From Prostheceraeus crozeri (lineage: Eukaryota > Platyhelminthes > Polycladida > Euryleptidae), in contig CAJQUW010001043.1 in assembly GCA_907163375.1 (NCBI GenBank), positions 1,100,501 to 1,164,500 on the forward strand: a stretch of DNA of 64,000 nt, written 5' to 3'. Both the position numbers and the translations under genes were made by a program. This document shows, in pieces, positions 11,548 to 23,811 of this stretch (the first letter of the stretch is position 1; every line of letters begins with the position of its first letter). The notes beneath the pieces were generated by a model that was not told the DNA's origin, searched no databases, and saw only the letters and a program-made list of their open reading frames with translations.

Positions 11548-13290
11548 GAACCGTTGTCGAAATTTTCGCAAAGCAGTGGTCAATAGCTATGTCAACAACA
11601 ACCAGATCCTGCTTTCAGAGTAATTAACAGGTGAGACCCCTTACTCTGACAACCTGTACATATAGTTACGGAACTCATCGAAAAATACTTTTCCATCAGC
11701 CAGGTTGCCCTTGCCCCTGTTGAATAGACGGAAGAAAAGTTGGAAAACATTTGTTGACCTGAAGTCCCTGTATTTCTGGTAAATTTTATTAAAAGGTCAA
11801 TGGCGCATCTAAATTATAAAAAGGGTGTGGACATTTTTGCTTGGAGAGAACCCATTTCTTGATGGCAAGAAAAACGAATATTTTTATCGTGATTAGTTTA
11901 GTAGTTCACCGACATTATTTGTCGCATGAATATGCTAGGTCAGTGACCTACGAAAGTGCTCGCGGGAGAAATCGTTTTTCATAACATCTATATATGTATA
12001 TGGGATCCCTCCAACCAAATCCTTGCCAAACATCCTCACTTTTCAAAAAACATTTTTTTATAGTTTTTCTATAATAGTTAGTACATTATGTTCATCCAAA
12101 GTTTGTTTATCAATCAAGGTCTTCACACCAATGATCGCATGTCAAATTGTCATAAAATTTGCAAAAATGACGATAAGGGAAGATGGGGCGTATGAGACAT
12201 GCCACTCAAATCGGAAAAATCAACTACTAGCAACTTGATCGTAAAAGAGAAATGAAATGCACACTTGATAAAACTGAAAGAACATGTTAATTTCGAATTG
12301 TAAAATAATCGGAGTTTTGCGAAGTGCTGTCTTAAATAAAGGATTATGAGAGAACTAGATAAAGCGAGGTGTTTAATTAAAGCATGCTGCATAACGCCAA
12401 TCAATAGTGTTACATCATTTCGTCTAACTCGGATAGACCCAATTTCTATCAAAATTTCAATCATTAGGTAATTTTTTTCATTACTGATTCGTTGTTTTGA
12501 ATTATATTTTGTCTAAATGCAATCTTGCTTCCCTCTTTTATATTTTTATGACTCATTATTTTGATTTTTATTAGTCAACCGGTTTGAATTTTTCAAAATT
12601 ATAAATATCGTGAAAAACAATTAAATCCATTAGACTGCTAAGATTGGTAGCCTATTCGTAAAATATATGCTATTATTAAAAAACAAATGACCTTTAAGGA
12701 GGATGACACGTAATACAAAAAATTACATCATTTCTTGAGTTAACAGATCGGCGGTGGGATGGAATCATGTAATATAAAGCGCAGCAGCATGAGTACGTTT
12801 ACACTCCGAAAAGCTGTATTAACTGCATCCTATTTCATAATATCTTGGCCGTAGGCGCGTAGACATTTTATATATTTTCATTTACATAACCATAAAATAA
12901 CCATATGAATATTTCGAAGGACAAAACCTTTTGCTCAATGTCACCATTATTCCCATATTTATTGAAGGGGTGTGTTTAATCTGCTTGGAACCTTGTAATG
13001 TTTTTGCTCAACGTATTATATTTCATGACGTTATTTTGCCTCACACAGAATCACAATTTGAAATCACATGCAGACGACTAACGATGCTGATCTGAAATGG
13101 TTATATGAAGCATGGAAGGACTCAAAGCATTTTCCACAAATTGCCTCAACCTAATTGCGGTCCAGTTCTAAGCACTGACATTCAAAATCGTGCTATTTTC
13201 TTAAAAGTAGTCAATAAAAATGATTTATTTGCGCATTTATAAAATAAAAATAGATCACAATGAAACAATGCAGAAGGCATTGCTTTACGA
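11548..13290. other. Repeat remnant, then no recognisable gene
   Basis: 11548-11705 is a diverged direct copy of 8900-9075 (shared TTTCGA.ATTTTCGCA.AGCAGT and neighbouring blocks), so the hAT and Penelope relics sit between two copies of an older repeat. From 11706 to 13290 I see AT-rich sequence without domains. Confidence 0.45.
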
Positions 13291-13304
13291 TAAACATATT
13301 CAGA

Positions 13305-13751
13305 TTAGCGGCAAACATGATTACGAAGACTGTCTGAGCGTTTGCAGATCTTACCGCATCTGTTGCATTGAAAAGGCGTTTGTCCTATGTGAATTCGTCT
13401 ATGGGCAATTAAACTATAGCTGGAATTGAAGGTCCTTCCACAATATTCACAGTTTGTTCCGGCAAAAACAGGACTGTAAGCTTTATTTTCTCCACATTTC
13501 ATGTCAAACAACGAAGAAAATTCGTAGGAATCATCAAGTAATGCAGTTTTCTGATTAAATTTATCTGGAGTAGACTGAGATGATGAAGACTCCTCGTATT
13601 GGTGCACGTGGTCCGAGGTATCATTGATTTGCTCCTTTTTCCTATCATTGACATGTGGGTATAAATTAGCCACTCTCTCTTGTGACGGGAAAGAAAGCTC
13701 CAAAAGATCTAATATGCATTCTATTCGACTGACCATTATATCCACATCCAT
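13305..13751 (-). CDS. Small C2H2 zinc-finger protein or exon
   Basis: The 148-residue frame has an acidic, serine-rich N-terminal part (residues 1-95) and two zinc fingers at the end: CEYCGRTFNSSYSLIAHRRIH, then CNRCGKICKRSDSLRNHVC. The first is a canonical C2H2 finger and the linker HIGQTPF is close to the TGEKPF class. The second ends H-x-C, a C2HC variant, two residues before the stop. A DNA-binding nuclear protein is likely. It could be a complete single-exon gene starting at the methionine at 13751, or the last exon of a longer gene whose 5' exons I did not find. No transposon ends surround it, so I treat it as a host gene. Confidence 0.6.
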   Translation of the reverse strand: MDVDIMVSRIECILDLLELSFPSQERVANLYPHVNDRKKEQINDTSDHVHQYEESSSSQSTPDKFNQKTALLDDSYEFSSLFDMKCGENKAYSPVFAGTNCEYCGRTFNSSYSLIAHRRIHIGQTPFQCNRCGKICKRSDSLRNHVCR

Positions 13752-13759
13752 TTCCGGTA

Positions 13760-14717
13760 TTCGGTAATAATTTGTTGGTACAAGAACTGACTGTCTTATT
13801 GTGTGCTTGTAAGTGACACAGATCTCACCTGATTCGCAGACACCACTGTATGATGAACATCATTCGTGCGTATGATGATCAGTCATGTGACCACAACGAT
13901 GATGAAACGTCATAGCATTGAGGAGAAATGCATAGAATATCAGAATATCAGAACATCAGACCGTTTACTCTCAGATTAAAAACACGTTTCTTGGGTGATA
14001 AAATGATAACAATGAAATTCGTAAGTCAATGAGGGCCCTGAAGATATACATTAGTAATGATGAGTGAGAACACATGCATTTAGATCCACATGCGTTATTA
14101 CAATGCGCGAATAGCATGGAATTAGCGCAGAATAGCAAATTGATCACACAACTGGTCAAAGCAATCTATGAGATAATTTGGGATGAGAATCTTATGGCAT
14201 TGAGGCTATTGCAACCCGTCATCAACTCTTAAAATTCTAAAAATAACGAGAAAGCCTTTTCACTTAATTAACATGAGGAAAAATACGATAATATCTCTCA
14301 AGATTTGAGCGATGCAAATTGCTATTCTGTGAAACTTAACGTAACAGAAATTTGGCTTGCTATGGAGTAAGAGCAAATAATCATTAGTTGGTACGAACAC
14401 GAGGATCCACGTACAGTATATATAGCTTAGCCTACATGTGCACTGATATTGCTTAATCAGTCAATAAAGCAGTGATGAAAATGCATTATTCTGAATTAAA
14501 CAAGCATGCATGTTTTTTTCTCTTTAAATAAGCTTATGTTTTTCATGTCTTTATGTCTTCTCAGTTGCGAAAACACAATTACAACTTTCAATATTGCAAA
14601 TGTGTGCAACAGACTCCTGAGCACAAGTTTGATATTTTGTCTTCAGTATAGAGTATATGTTTGTGTCTTTGAATGTCTTGAAATGCTCAATAAATTCATA
14701 ATTAACTATTGTAATTA
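13760..14717. other. No recognisable gene
   Basis: AT-rich spacer between the zinc-finger frame and the piggyBac element; only short frames without support. Confidence 0.5.
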
Positions 14718-14721
14718 TTAA

Positions 14722-17694
14722 CCCTTTCAGTCCTACCGTATCATATATGATACATTTCAAGTTTGCGTCTGTTTATCATGTAAAAAGGTAAAATAACTGA
14801 ATTGCATCATTGATTTAGAAAGACCATTTACTAAGGAACTTAGTTTTAATAGCAGTTGCCAAAATCTGACACCATGTCAGATTTGTCAGTAATTTGAATT
14901 TTGAATTTCGACATTTTCGAAAAAAAATCACATACGCTTTGTCAGTTGTCCCGTAGTAGCACTTAAATTAATAATTTATCAAAATAAAAAATCAGGCATG
15001 TGTATGAAAGCATAAATTAGTTATCGGCATCGTTATAAAATGTTTGTCATCTAAACATTCTGAGAAATTTGAATTTTTATTCGTGTATCATGTATGATAC
15101 ATCCGGACTCAACGGGTTAAATATCATTGATTTCTGATCTCTGTGTCAAGTACATACAAAAGCAGCGTCCGTTTCTCAACAGAAGAGAGGAACTCAGTCA
15201 GTGGCAAAGACCATAGTAATAAAAGTTATTCAAAGCCTTACAGCAAATTGCGGTTCAGCTATCTCAACTGCAATATTACATTGTTTGGAAACAGTTGTCA
15301 GATATCTTCTACGGATTTTTCATGAACACAGTCATAGCATCCTGTCGCTCCTCTCTGATTGGATGTTTTGAATTTACTGCGATGTTTTGAGTTTTACGAA
15401 ATCATGGACTCGATCCATCAAACACACTGAAGGGAAGTAGCTATTTGAAGTCGTGTCTTGAAAGTAATTCACTCTGAACTCATATACTGACATTTGAAGA
15501 GATGGACTGTGACGTCGAATACAGAATCAACCGTTTTGGCCTTCGGATTCGTACGTTCGTAGTTATTCCTGATGCAGATGTTTCTGAGCCTGAAATTGAT
15601 AGTGATGCCGACGACTGTCCTCACGAATCTGAGTCAGACAATGACGACTCATCTAATGATACTGGTGACCCTGCTGTTGCAACATCGAGTGGGAGTTTAC
15701 AAGGTCGATTATCTACCAATTCAAAAAAATGACTATACATGGAATAGTGCACGTGCTCCTCTGGTCGACGTTCCCTTTACTGCAGAAGGGTCTGATGGAA
15801 ACCGCGAAACTGTACTGCGTCAGCCAATCGAATATTTCAAAACCTATTTCATACTAGGTCTTTTTTCCTTTATTTCTAAACAAACAAACCTATACGCACA
15901 GCATCAAAATCAATCGTTTGAAACATCACCAGAAGAAATTGAAGTGTATGTCGGAATTTTGATCAAAATGGGCGTCGTAAACTTACCAAGGTACAGAAGC
16001 GAAAGGGCTATTCGCTTTCCTGGAGTTGCAGATCGCATGTCACGCGATCGCTTCTTCTTATTGAATAAATTCATTCATTTTGCGGACAACAATGACATTG
16101 TGATAGACCGAAATAGTGATGAATTTGACCGACTCTTCAATGTCAGAACATTGTTCGAATTCATTCGTCGATCATGCTTGAAATTGAAGCCTCTACAACA
16201 CCAAAGTGTCGACGAGCAAATCATACCATTTAAAGGTGAAACCAGTCTGAAGCAATACTTGCCGAAAAAACCTCATCGTTGGGGTTTCAAAGTTATTTCT
16301 CGAAATGGAGTGGATTGATTTACACATGATTTCTACTTTTATGATGGCTCGCCCTTGAAATTGAGATCGTCATCATGTGGATATCAGCCTGGTGATATGG
16401 TTTTGAAAGTGTGCGAAATGCTACCTCGCCATGCAAACCATATAGTATATTTTGACAATTTTTTCAATTTCATTGAACTTCAGATTATGTTGAAGAGAGG
16501 CTTCGGTATAGAATCAGCTGGTACATTGCGAGCCAATCGTTTGCGCGGATGTCCTTTGAAATCGGAAAAGGAGCTTCAGACTACGGGTCGTGGTTCGTTT
16601 GATTGCCGTCAAGAAAAGAAAACAAATATTTCTATCGTCTGCTGGTTCGACAACAGATCAATTCAGCTGAATTCTTCTTATGCTTCAGTTGACCCGATAA
16701 CAAATGTTCAGAGATTTGATCGAAAGGCAAAGAAGAGGGTTCAAGTTCCATGTCCTGCGATTGTCACTCATTACAATCGACATATGGGTGGTGTCGATAA
16801 ATTCGACATGCTTATGTACCTTTATCGCTGCGATCATAAAACCAGGAAATTTTACAAACCTATCTTCTTTTGGAGTATCAACCTGTGTCTAGTAAACGCT
16901 TGGATTCATTATAAAAGAGATTGTGATCAACTTGATGTTGCGGCAAGAGGTCGATTACATCTTTTGTCGTTTTCTGCGAAGGTGTCAAACTCATTATGTC
17001 TCCAAGGTAAGACACCCGAAATGCTCAGCACCCCACGAAAGCGAGGTCGACCATGCAGAGTCGGGGACGGAGCAATTTCTCCAGCAAAAACACGACGTCG
17101 TTCTGCCATCATACCTCAAACTGACATTCGATCCGATCAGGTCGCTCATTGGCTGGAGATGGTGACGGCTGACCAAAGACAGCGGTGCAAAGTTTGCCAT
17201 ACATTGACTCAGACAAGATGTGAGAAATGTACTATATTTCTGTGCATTCGACGAAATCGCAATTGTTATAAACTTCTTCACAATATGTAAATAACTTAGT
17301 GAACTAACCTTATTTTTCATCATTTTCTGATGAAAAGTAATGTTTTTTTGGTTGAATTTGTTTGTTCAGTTGAATTATGGCCTCAACTTCATTTATGAAT
17401 TTTCACCTTTATTGCGGAGATACAATGATATAACTCGAAAATAGTTTACAAATAATAAAAACATGTAACAATAACACATTTCTTCTCAAACTCATAGATT
17501 AACTTTTAAAACTGTAATTTATGTAAAGATCACGTTGAGTCCGGATGTATCATATATGATACATGGTCCTAACTCGTAACTAAAATCACAAAAACGTTTT
17601 CTCTATTCAAATGATGTTATTTGAGGTCTAACAAGACTATCTCTGAGGAGAAAGATTTTTTTCAAAGAAAATAAAGGTTGCCGGACTGAAAGGG
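14722..17694. mobile_element. piggyBac element, complete ends
   Basis: The left end begins CCCTTTCAGTCC directly after TTAA (14718-14721) and the right end finishes GGACTGAAAGGG directly before TTAA (17695-17698), the exact piggyBac target duplication. The 16-bp palindrome GTATCATATATGATAC occurs at 14738-14753 and 17547-17562, with a one-base variant at 15085-15100; flanked by ATCCGGACTCAACG these form inverted subterminal repeats (15085-15114 and 17533-17562), likely transposase binding sites. The element holds one transposase gene on the plus strand, now disabled. Confidence 0.92.
15502..17290 (+). pseudogene. piggyBac transposase, frameshifted and with one stop
   Basis: Order of parts: an acidic N-terminal region (MDCDVEY..., rich in D, E and S), the DDE-type Tnp_1_7 domain, and a C-terminal cysteine-rich region (CKVCHTLTQTRCEKCTIFLC) that binds DNA in this family. 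All three catalytic aspartates are visible: VDEQIIPFKG, VYFDNFF and GGVDKFD. The reading frame shifts between about 15700 and 15730, and an in-frame TGA at 16316-16318 follows RNGVD, at the usual VDG position. Otherwise open for nearly 600 codons, the normal family length, so inactivation is recent. Codon use and AT content match the surroundings. Confidence 0.92.
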
Positions 17695-17699
17695 TTAAT

Positions 17700-18480
17700 G
17701 GTGAATAGTCGTAGCTACATGCTACGATAAGCTTAATTAACAAGATTATCCAGTTTAGAGAAGAAAAGTTGCAATTTCAAATATAAAAAGGAATAGCTGA
17801 ATATACAGCAATCTTTTCGTCGGGTTATTAAGTTTGTGTGAACTTTTGCATGTGTGCTTCATCACGCACTTGTGTGTTATTTGGTGAAGCGTATCACAAA
17901 TTTAACAAATATCTGTTTTCTAGGAGCGATATATTCAGCTTAACTTTATCTTGGATACGAGAAGTTTCTCGCTTACTTGGAAATAATGCATAGGCTAGTC
18001 AGAGTGAAGTACCGGAACAGCTCTGCCGGTACCGATGCGGCCTTCGCGGGTTTCTTTCATAATGGGTGAACCACAGGCAATGTGTATTACTGCATGCCTG
18101 CTGTTGCAGTTGCACAATGCCACACCACCCACTGAATATGCAACCTATAGATTTTACAGAACCTACTGAATATACGTATTAAACAGTAGTATGATTATTA
18201 ATGACTTACACTAGAGAGAATGGCATTTTTGAGTGAACTCACAGTGAACATGCGCATCGTCATTGTCATATCGTCAACTAAGATCCGCTTCATTAATTTC
18301 AAAAGTTAATGCTTGCATTTTGAAATTTCAAAAATTCATCAGTTCAGTCACGAATACCTCGATGAAGGCTATGCTCAGACAGAGGCAATTCATCAGATAC
18401 GGAAGTTTCTGGCATACGAATGAAATGAGCCAAATTCATTGAAGGTCGCAACAATTGCAGTGTCACACGGAGCAACAATG
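17700..18480. other. No recognisable gene
   Basis: Spacer between the piggyBac element and a MITE. No domain-bearing frame, no RNA gene that I can recognise. Confidence 0.5.
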
Positions 18481-18486
18481 AATTAA

Positions 18487-18726
18487 GGGGCTTTCACAAG
18501 TGTGCGAATTCGATTGCGAATCACGGCGAATTGAAATTCGCAATCGGTTCGTAGCCATATCGCCGTGATATGCGAATGGTTTTGGAAATTTCAGAGAATT
18601 CTCCGTCAGTTGGCGAACTGCGCGAACTGTTGCGAATTGATGAGAATTCTCGTGAGAAGTTGGATGACTGGTGGCGTTTAGGAAAATATTTTAATTTGCC
18701 TTGATTCGCATAAGTGTGAAAACCCC
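18487..18726. repeat. 240-bp MITE
   Basis: Starts GGGGCTTTCACAAGTGTGCG and ends with an imperfect reverse complement (CGCATAAGTGTGAAAACCCC). The interior is packed with short GCGAATT and TTCGC motifs in both orientations and has no real coding frame. The termini resemble Harbinger/ISL2EU-type MITEs but the flanking duplication is unclear. Confidence 0.6.
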
Positions 18727-19034
18727 TATACACGCATACAAAATTTTGGACTAGACAGGATGACTTGAAATCTTCGGTGGACGAAGAAAGTGAATTACAG
18801 GGTGTTGTATCGTAGAATGCAATTATTCGTCTTTAAGAGTACTGTTTAAAGTAAACCGCAATTTTTTTACCAATTCAAGTTCCTCTAACGTATAAATAGC
18901 TGAAGTGTTTCTAAATTGTGAAACAAATTAAGAGGGTGGTCCTTGAATTACGACTGCCTTTAAAACATTATTTTTAAATGCTTTTAATTAAACAAAAACA
19001 TGACTAGTTTATCTTTTTCGATTTTTTATGTATA

Positions 19035-20288
19035 GGGTAAGTCGGGGTTATATGGACACTTTTTCTTTAGAGACATCGCCTGTCGAAACTACTGCAGCTG
19101 GAGCGCTATCTTTTTTTCATGAGAATGAATTTTTGTATTAGCTAGCCAATCTGTATCATTTCAACTCCAATCTAAGTCTATATGAAGCTTTTTCGACACC
19201 TTAGAAAAGAGTACAATTTTTAGCGAAAAAAAACTGTCGGGTTATATGGACACCTATCAAAGTAGGTGTATATATCTAAAACAGACGAACTAAAACTCCA
19301 GACAAAGTACCTTTCTGGTACAATTTATCAACAAAAGTTAATTCATAATTGTTCAAGAGAACATTTGTAGCATGAAGCCGAACCAAAGCACGATTCACAA
19401 CACCAGAGGTCGCAGAGCCCACATTTGAACCAATCTTCGGTTGCATATTCCCATTCAGCTTCACAGCAGCAACATACTTGATCTTCCACTTCTTTTGACT
19501 TTTGTCCGACTGCTCTTGACTTCTTCGGACGTGATACTACTATGGCAGAGTCCTGTACAACTGAACACTGATCAATTGAGCTGGATGTGCAAGGTAGATC
19601 GTTGGGAGATTGCCTGTCATTTGCTGAATCTGTTTCTCGAGCTGTCGGAGTTCTCTTGCGATCAAATCTCATTTTGACTGTGAGTTTGTGAGCTCTGTTA
19701 TCAGGTGAAGTCAAATGAAGATTGTGGTGACGCTCATGCGTTGGGTTCATTATTTTCTTGGGACTGTGGATGACATTTCTAACCACTGATGGCGCAGAAT
19801 CAGCACTTGAAATCGAGTCTGATGTTTTCAGAGTTGTCTTGCACGAATTGAACTCTTCTTCATTTTCTCTGTTCGATTTGAAGGACTGAGAGATCGCAAA
19901 TTCTTGGTCTCGAACTGTATTTTTCAATGGAAATATTCCACAATGAAGTCACACTTCAAATTAAGTAATATCTATCTCATATAGACACAGGTAAGTAATC
20001 TAGAAAGTATAAATGATTACCGTTAGGCTTTTAGTTTGTCTTACAGTCAATGTCAAACTTCTCAGCCAGATTAAGAATATTTTTCACCAGTCTACCAACT
20101 AAAATTTAGTAATCTAAATATAATAGACATGACTTAAATTGATCCTTTTTGCAAAGTTTAGATCATTATCTTTAAAATGAAAGTCGTTTTAGAAAGTTTC
20201 ATGAATGACTTCCTATAATTTAATGCCGCTGAAAATGTGATCGAAAAGTGTCCATACAGCCCCGTGTCCATACAACCCCGACTTACCC
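19035..20288. mobile_element. Shortened pogo-like (Tc1/mariner superfamily) element
   Basis: The termini are inverted repeats: GGGTAAGTCGGGGTTATATG at 19035 and its counterpart ending CCCCGACTTACCC at 20288, each flanked by TA, the target duplication of this superfamily. The inner GGACAC part repeats once more near 20247. At 1.25 kb it is too short for a full transposase and keeps only a C-terminal piece on the minus strand, so it is an internally deleted, non-autonomous copy. Confidence 0.8.
19343..19927 (-). pseudogene. pogo/jerky-like transposase C-terminal part
   Basis: A 194-residue frame: a serine/threonine- and basic-rich linker (residues 1-145, with RPKKSRA as a likely nuclear signal), then a compact cysteine cluster VCCCCEAEWEYATEDWFKCG continuing LCDLWCCESC. 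A treble-clef or PHD-like zinc module in this place is typical of pogo/jerky-type transposases in marine invertebrates. The CENP-B-like DNA-binding and DDE domains are absent, deleted with the element's centre. Host use is possible but nothing here argues for it. Confidence 0.5.
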
Positions 20289-20290
20289 TA

Positions 20291-21360
20291 ATGCTTCTGA
20301 TTTCCATTCAAACAAATAAATGGTTTATCATTATAATTATCATTATTTTACATCGCTTCTTTGCATTCGATTATTAAATAAATCAGTAACCTCAAAAACT
20401 GCAGTGATATCTGAAATACGAGTAGCACGCAATGTCGACGAGCTATTCGTAAACTTGCTGCCCTAGTCCTTATATTATACTACGCAGGCCTAATTGTATT
20501 TGTAGATACATGTACATCAAGAATCGCCTACATTTTTGGGCAGCATTCTGAAGATGCGGTTCTCGACTGCATTCTTGGCAACATAGCATGCCATGGATTG
20601 ACTATATGATTATTGGCTCACTTGTCTCAATTTGCCCTTACGATGAATATGATACCAAGGTGCTCATCAACAAGCCTAGATCATTCTCATCAACTGGAGC
20701 GGCTTTAGAAAGATGGCGTACTCCTGCTTGATAAAAACAGGATTTAAGAGAGCACATGCGAAAGCTCGGTTTCAAAATCATTTTCAATATAAGCTTTTGA
20801 AACATTGTAGGCTACATAACACGATTACAAAATCATCCTTTAATAGCATGCTTTTCGATACATAGGGCCTATTGACATTTTACGTGTACATACAAAACCT
20901 TTAAAGCATTCATTAAAAATATGTCCACTTGTTTGCACCCTCATTAAAAAGTTAAAACGAAATCATAGCGCATTTGAGCATAATACAGGTGATTGGCACT
21001 GAAATCTGCAGAAAAAGGTCAATGCCTAATTCTGCGTGTAATAGGCTTACTGTTATTCATGCCAGGTAAGGGCGATCCGACCCCTGTGGCATTTTTTGCT
21101 GTGGTCCTCGTAAACCTAAGCCGATAACTACTTAATTCAGTACTTTCTTTTCTTTTAAGATACTATTTAAAGTTGCTATATTCCAATTCTGTATTTGTAT
21201 TTTTCAAACCACGTGTTAGTGGCCATCTGAATGGCTGCCATCAATTGAATTCAAAATTCACATGATTTGTGAATAAGTTATGGGCTGCTTCTCTTCGGAT
21301 GCCCCCCTGAAGGTGGCTGTGACAGCCGAAATATTGGGTAGAATAGCTGTTAATAAATAA
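20291..21360. other. No recognisable gene
   Basis: AT-rich spacer between the pogo-like element and the repeat that borders the Polinton. Confidence 0.5.
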
Positions 21361-21364
21361 CAAC

Positions 21365-21598
21365 ATAAGCTTATATGGATCTTTTCGAGATGCCAAAATT
21401 GATGTGATCTTGGCAACTCGAAAAGGTGGTTATTTGCAAAAATTTGCGCTTTTTGCATGAACTTCGTCAAAGTCTCTTCAAAATTTTTAGTCGGTCAGAG
21501 CTCGATTAGTTTAGAAAAACTGGCAATGCTAAGTTGCCAAAAACAAATTAGGAAATTGCAATCGCGTGTAATTTCTGGTTTAGTTTCATCCAGTGGCG
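21365..21598 (-). repeat. Dispersed repeat copy at the left edge of the Polinton
   Basis: This stretch is a diverged reverse-complement copy of 46579-46790 on the other side of the Polinton; shared blocks include CTTGGCAACTCGAAAAGGTG, GTCGGTCAGAGCTCGATTAG and TAGTTTCATCCA. It stops 15 bases before the Polinton target duplication, so the Polinton landed in or beside an older repeat. Confidence 0.75.
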
Positions 21599-21618
21599 TC
21601 GCGTGCTCCCAGACCATA

Positions 21619-22476
21619 AGTAGTAAGTAAAACTCCACTTCTGGATAGCGCAAGATGGCCGCCGTCGCTGACGTCCCCCCCTCTGGAACGGCAGAGTGTC
21701 GTGGTCGGCCGCCGTGGTGCTTTGAGTCTGACGTCCCCCCCCCCTGGAACGACAGAGTGTCGTGGTGTACCGGCCAAGTGAGTCCGCAAGGTTCGCTGAC
21801 GTCCCCCCCCTGGCCGGCCGTCGTATAGCGCGCGGTGATGTGCTGTCGAGGTTGGCGTGGTGTGCCGGCCAGGTTGGGAGGGTGGATTGTTGTAGCTCAC
21901 CTGAAAAAATCCTAAGTGTCAGAGTGGCTGTGTATGGGTAAATTTTTAATATTTTGAAAATTTTCCAAAGTGTGGAATTTCGACCTGGGACCGTCACCAA
22001 AACATTTTTCATCAAATTTCACTGACCTCCCCCCCCCCGACAGCAATCTTCTAACTTTGGTTCTAGTGAACGGATTTTGTCTTACAGCTACTCGTTTGAA
22101 AGAGGAGAAAAAACTGCTCGACGACATTTTCGCCGCGAGTCAATCGGACCAGCCGTTCAAAAGTTAGAGCTGTTAAAAGATTTTAGTTCGGAGCTCACCT
22201 GAAAAAATCCTAAGTGTCAGAGTGGCTTTGTATGGGTAAAATTTTGAAAATTTTCCAAAGTGTGGAATTTCGACCTGGGACCTTTACCAAACCATTTTTC
22301 ATCAAATTTCACTGACCCCCCCCCCCTCGGGAGAGCTAGCTTCGACCTTGGCTTCTAGTGGACGGATTTTGTCGTGCAATAGCTCGTTTGAAAGCTAAGA
22401 GTGAGACAAATTCAGTGAAAGAAACGGCTTGTTCATATCTGTCTTCGTTTGGATGTGAGACGCCATTTAAGATTTT
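21619..22476 (+). repeat. Polinton left terminal inverted repeat
   Basis: About 857 bases matching 44212-45063 in inverse orientation. The outer 280 bases are GC-rich with repeated CTGACGTCCCCCC blocks and GGAACGACAGAGTGTCGTGG motifs; the inner part is AT-rich. Differences between the two ends are mostly lengths of C runs and scattered substitutions. I did not compute an identity, but it is clearly high. Confidence 0.93.
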
Positions 22477-23010
22477 AGGTCGGAGCTCACCTGAAAAAAT
22501 CCTAAGTGTCAGAGTGACTTTGTATGGTCAAAATTTTGAAAATTTTTCAAAGTGTGGCATTTCGACCTGGGACCGTCACCAAAACATTTTTCATCAAATT
22601 TTACTGATCCTCCCCCCGCCAACTTTGGTTCTAGTGGACGGATTTTGTCTTACAGCTACTCGTTTGAAAGAGGAGAAAAAACTGCTCGACGACATTTTCG
22701 CCGCGAGTCAATCGACCAGCCGTTCAAAAGTTAGAGCTGTTACAAGATTTTAGTTCGGAGCTCACCTGAAAAAATCCTAAGTGTCACAGTGACTTTGTAT
22801 GGTCAAAATTTTGAAAATTTTCCGAAGTGTGGAATTTCGACCTGGGACCTTTACCAAACCATTTTTCATCAAATTTCTCCGATCGAGGGGGGGAGGTCAG
22901 TGAAATTTGATGAAAAATGTTTTGGTAAAGGTTCCAGGTCGAAAGTCGGAAGTTTTAAATTTTTCAAAATTTTCACCACACTGGAGCTCTCACACTTAGG
23001 AATTTTTTCA
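21894..23010. repeat. Subterminal repeat array in the left arm
   Basis: A unit of about 275-297 bases headed by GAGCTCACCTGAAAAAATCC recurs at 21894, 22191, 22483 and 22758, each with CAAAGTGTGGAATTTCGACC and a C-rich run. A degraded inverted copy lies at about 22880-23010. The first two units belong to the terminal repeat and have partners in the right arm; the third and fourth exist only on the left, so the array expanded on one side. Such arrays at Polinton ends may serve the integrase or replication start, but that is inference. Confidence 0.8.
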
Positions 23011-23182
23011 CTTGTGGCATGTTACATGGACATGTGCCGACGGACCAACTTCCCGTGGTCATATGAGAATGGTTTAGGTGTCATATGATAGAGAATGATG
23101 AGACGAACCGTTTGCAACAAACCGCATGTCGCTACGATGAATACTTTCGGAGATAGAGCCATTTTAAGTTTTCTTCCGAGCA

Positions 23183-23190
23183 TATATAAA
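23183..23190 (+). promoter_or_regulatory. TATA box for the left-arm coiled-coil gene
   Basis: TATATAAA followed by a pyrimidine-rich stretch. A splice donor (GAGGTAAGC, about 23230) and an acceptor ending TTACAG at 23794 would give a spliced leader upstream of the start codon at 23812. Confidence 0.55.
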
Positions 23191-23811
23191 CCCCCGACAA
23201 CGTAAGTCTGATCACTTCATCGAAAGACGAGGTAAGCGACGGTCGTCGCTCTGAGCTCCCGATATCGGGTATTTCAAAGGACTCTATCTTTTGAAGTAGG
23301 CAAGCTATCTTCTTACTTCAAAGTTTGTATGATAGAGTTTGATAGTGTCTTTACTACTGATAAAATTTTTTAAAAGTAGTATGAGTAGTAAAATGCGGAA
23401 TTTTTTAAAAATTCTTAATTTTCAGTTTTTTCAAAGTTTTAACATGTAGACTAAGGTTTTCAAGTATGCTGAGTTCAAATCTGCTATCAGATTTGAAATT
23501 TAACTATGTCTAAGGCAGCTTTGAGGGGTTAGATCCCAGCTACTGATCACTACCTTTGACTCGGCGTTCCTGTTACCACTTCGGGGCAGTGACAATGATG
23601 TCTTCAGCTGTAAAGAGCGGGTATCGGGGAAGATCTCTCACTTCCCTAGTGATCAGTACAAGGCCTTCGGGCTGTCGACGGGATCGAGTGCCACTCACTA
23701 CACTCAAATCTATCATTCCTGACTAAGTGTAATGCTTTAGGAATATGACTGTACTACATGATTCCAAACTTATACAAATTTCATTATCTTACAGTTAACA
23801 ATAAATCAGGC

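Noticed and set aside
22358-23088. Open frames of 60 to 131 codons in the Polinton left arm
   Set aside because: They come from the repeated subterminal units and change with each copy.
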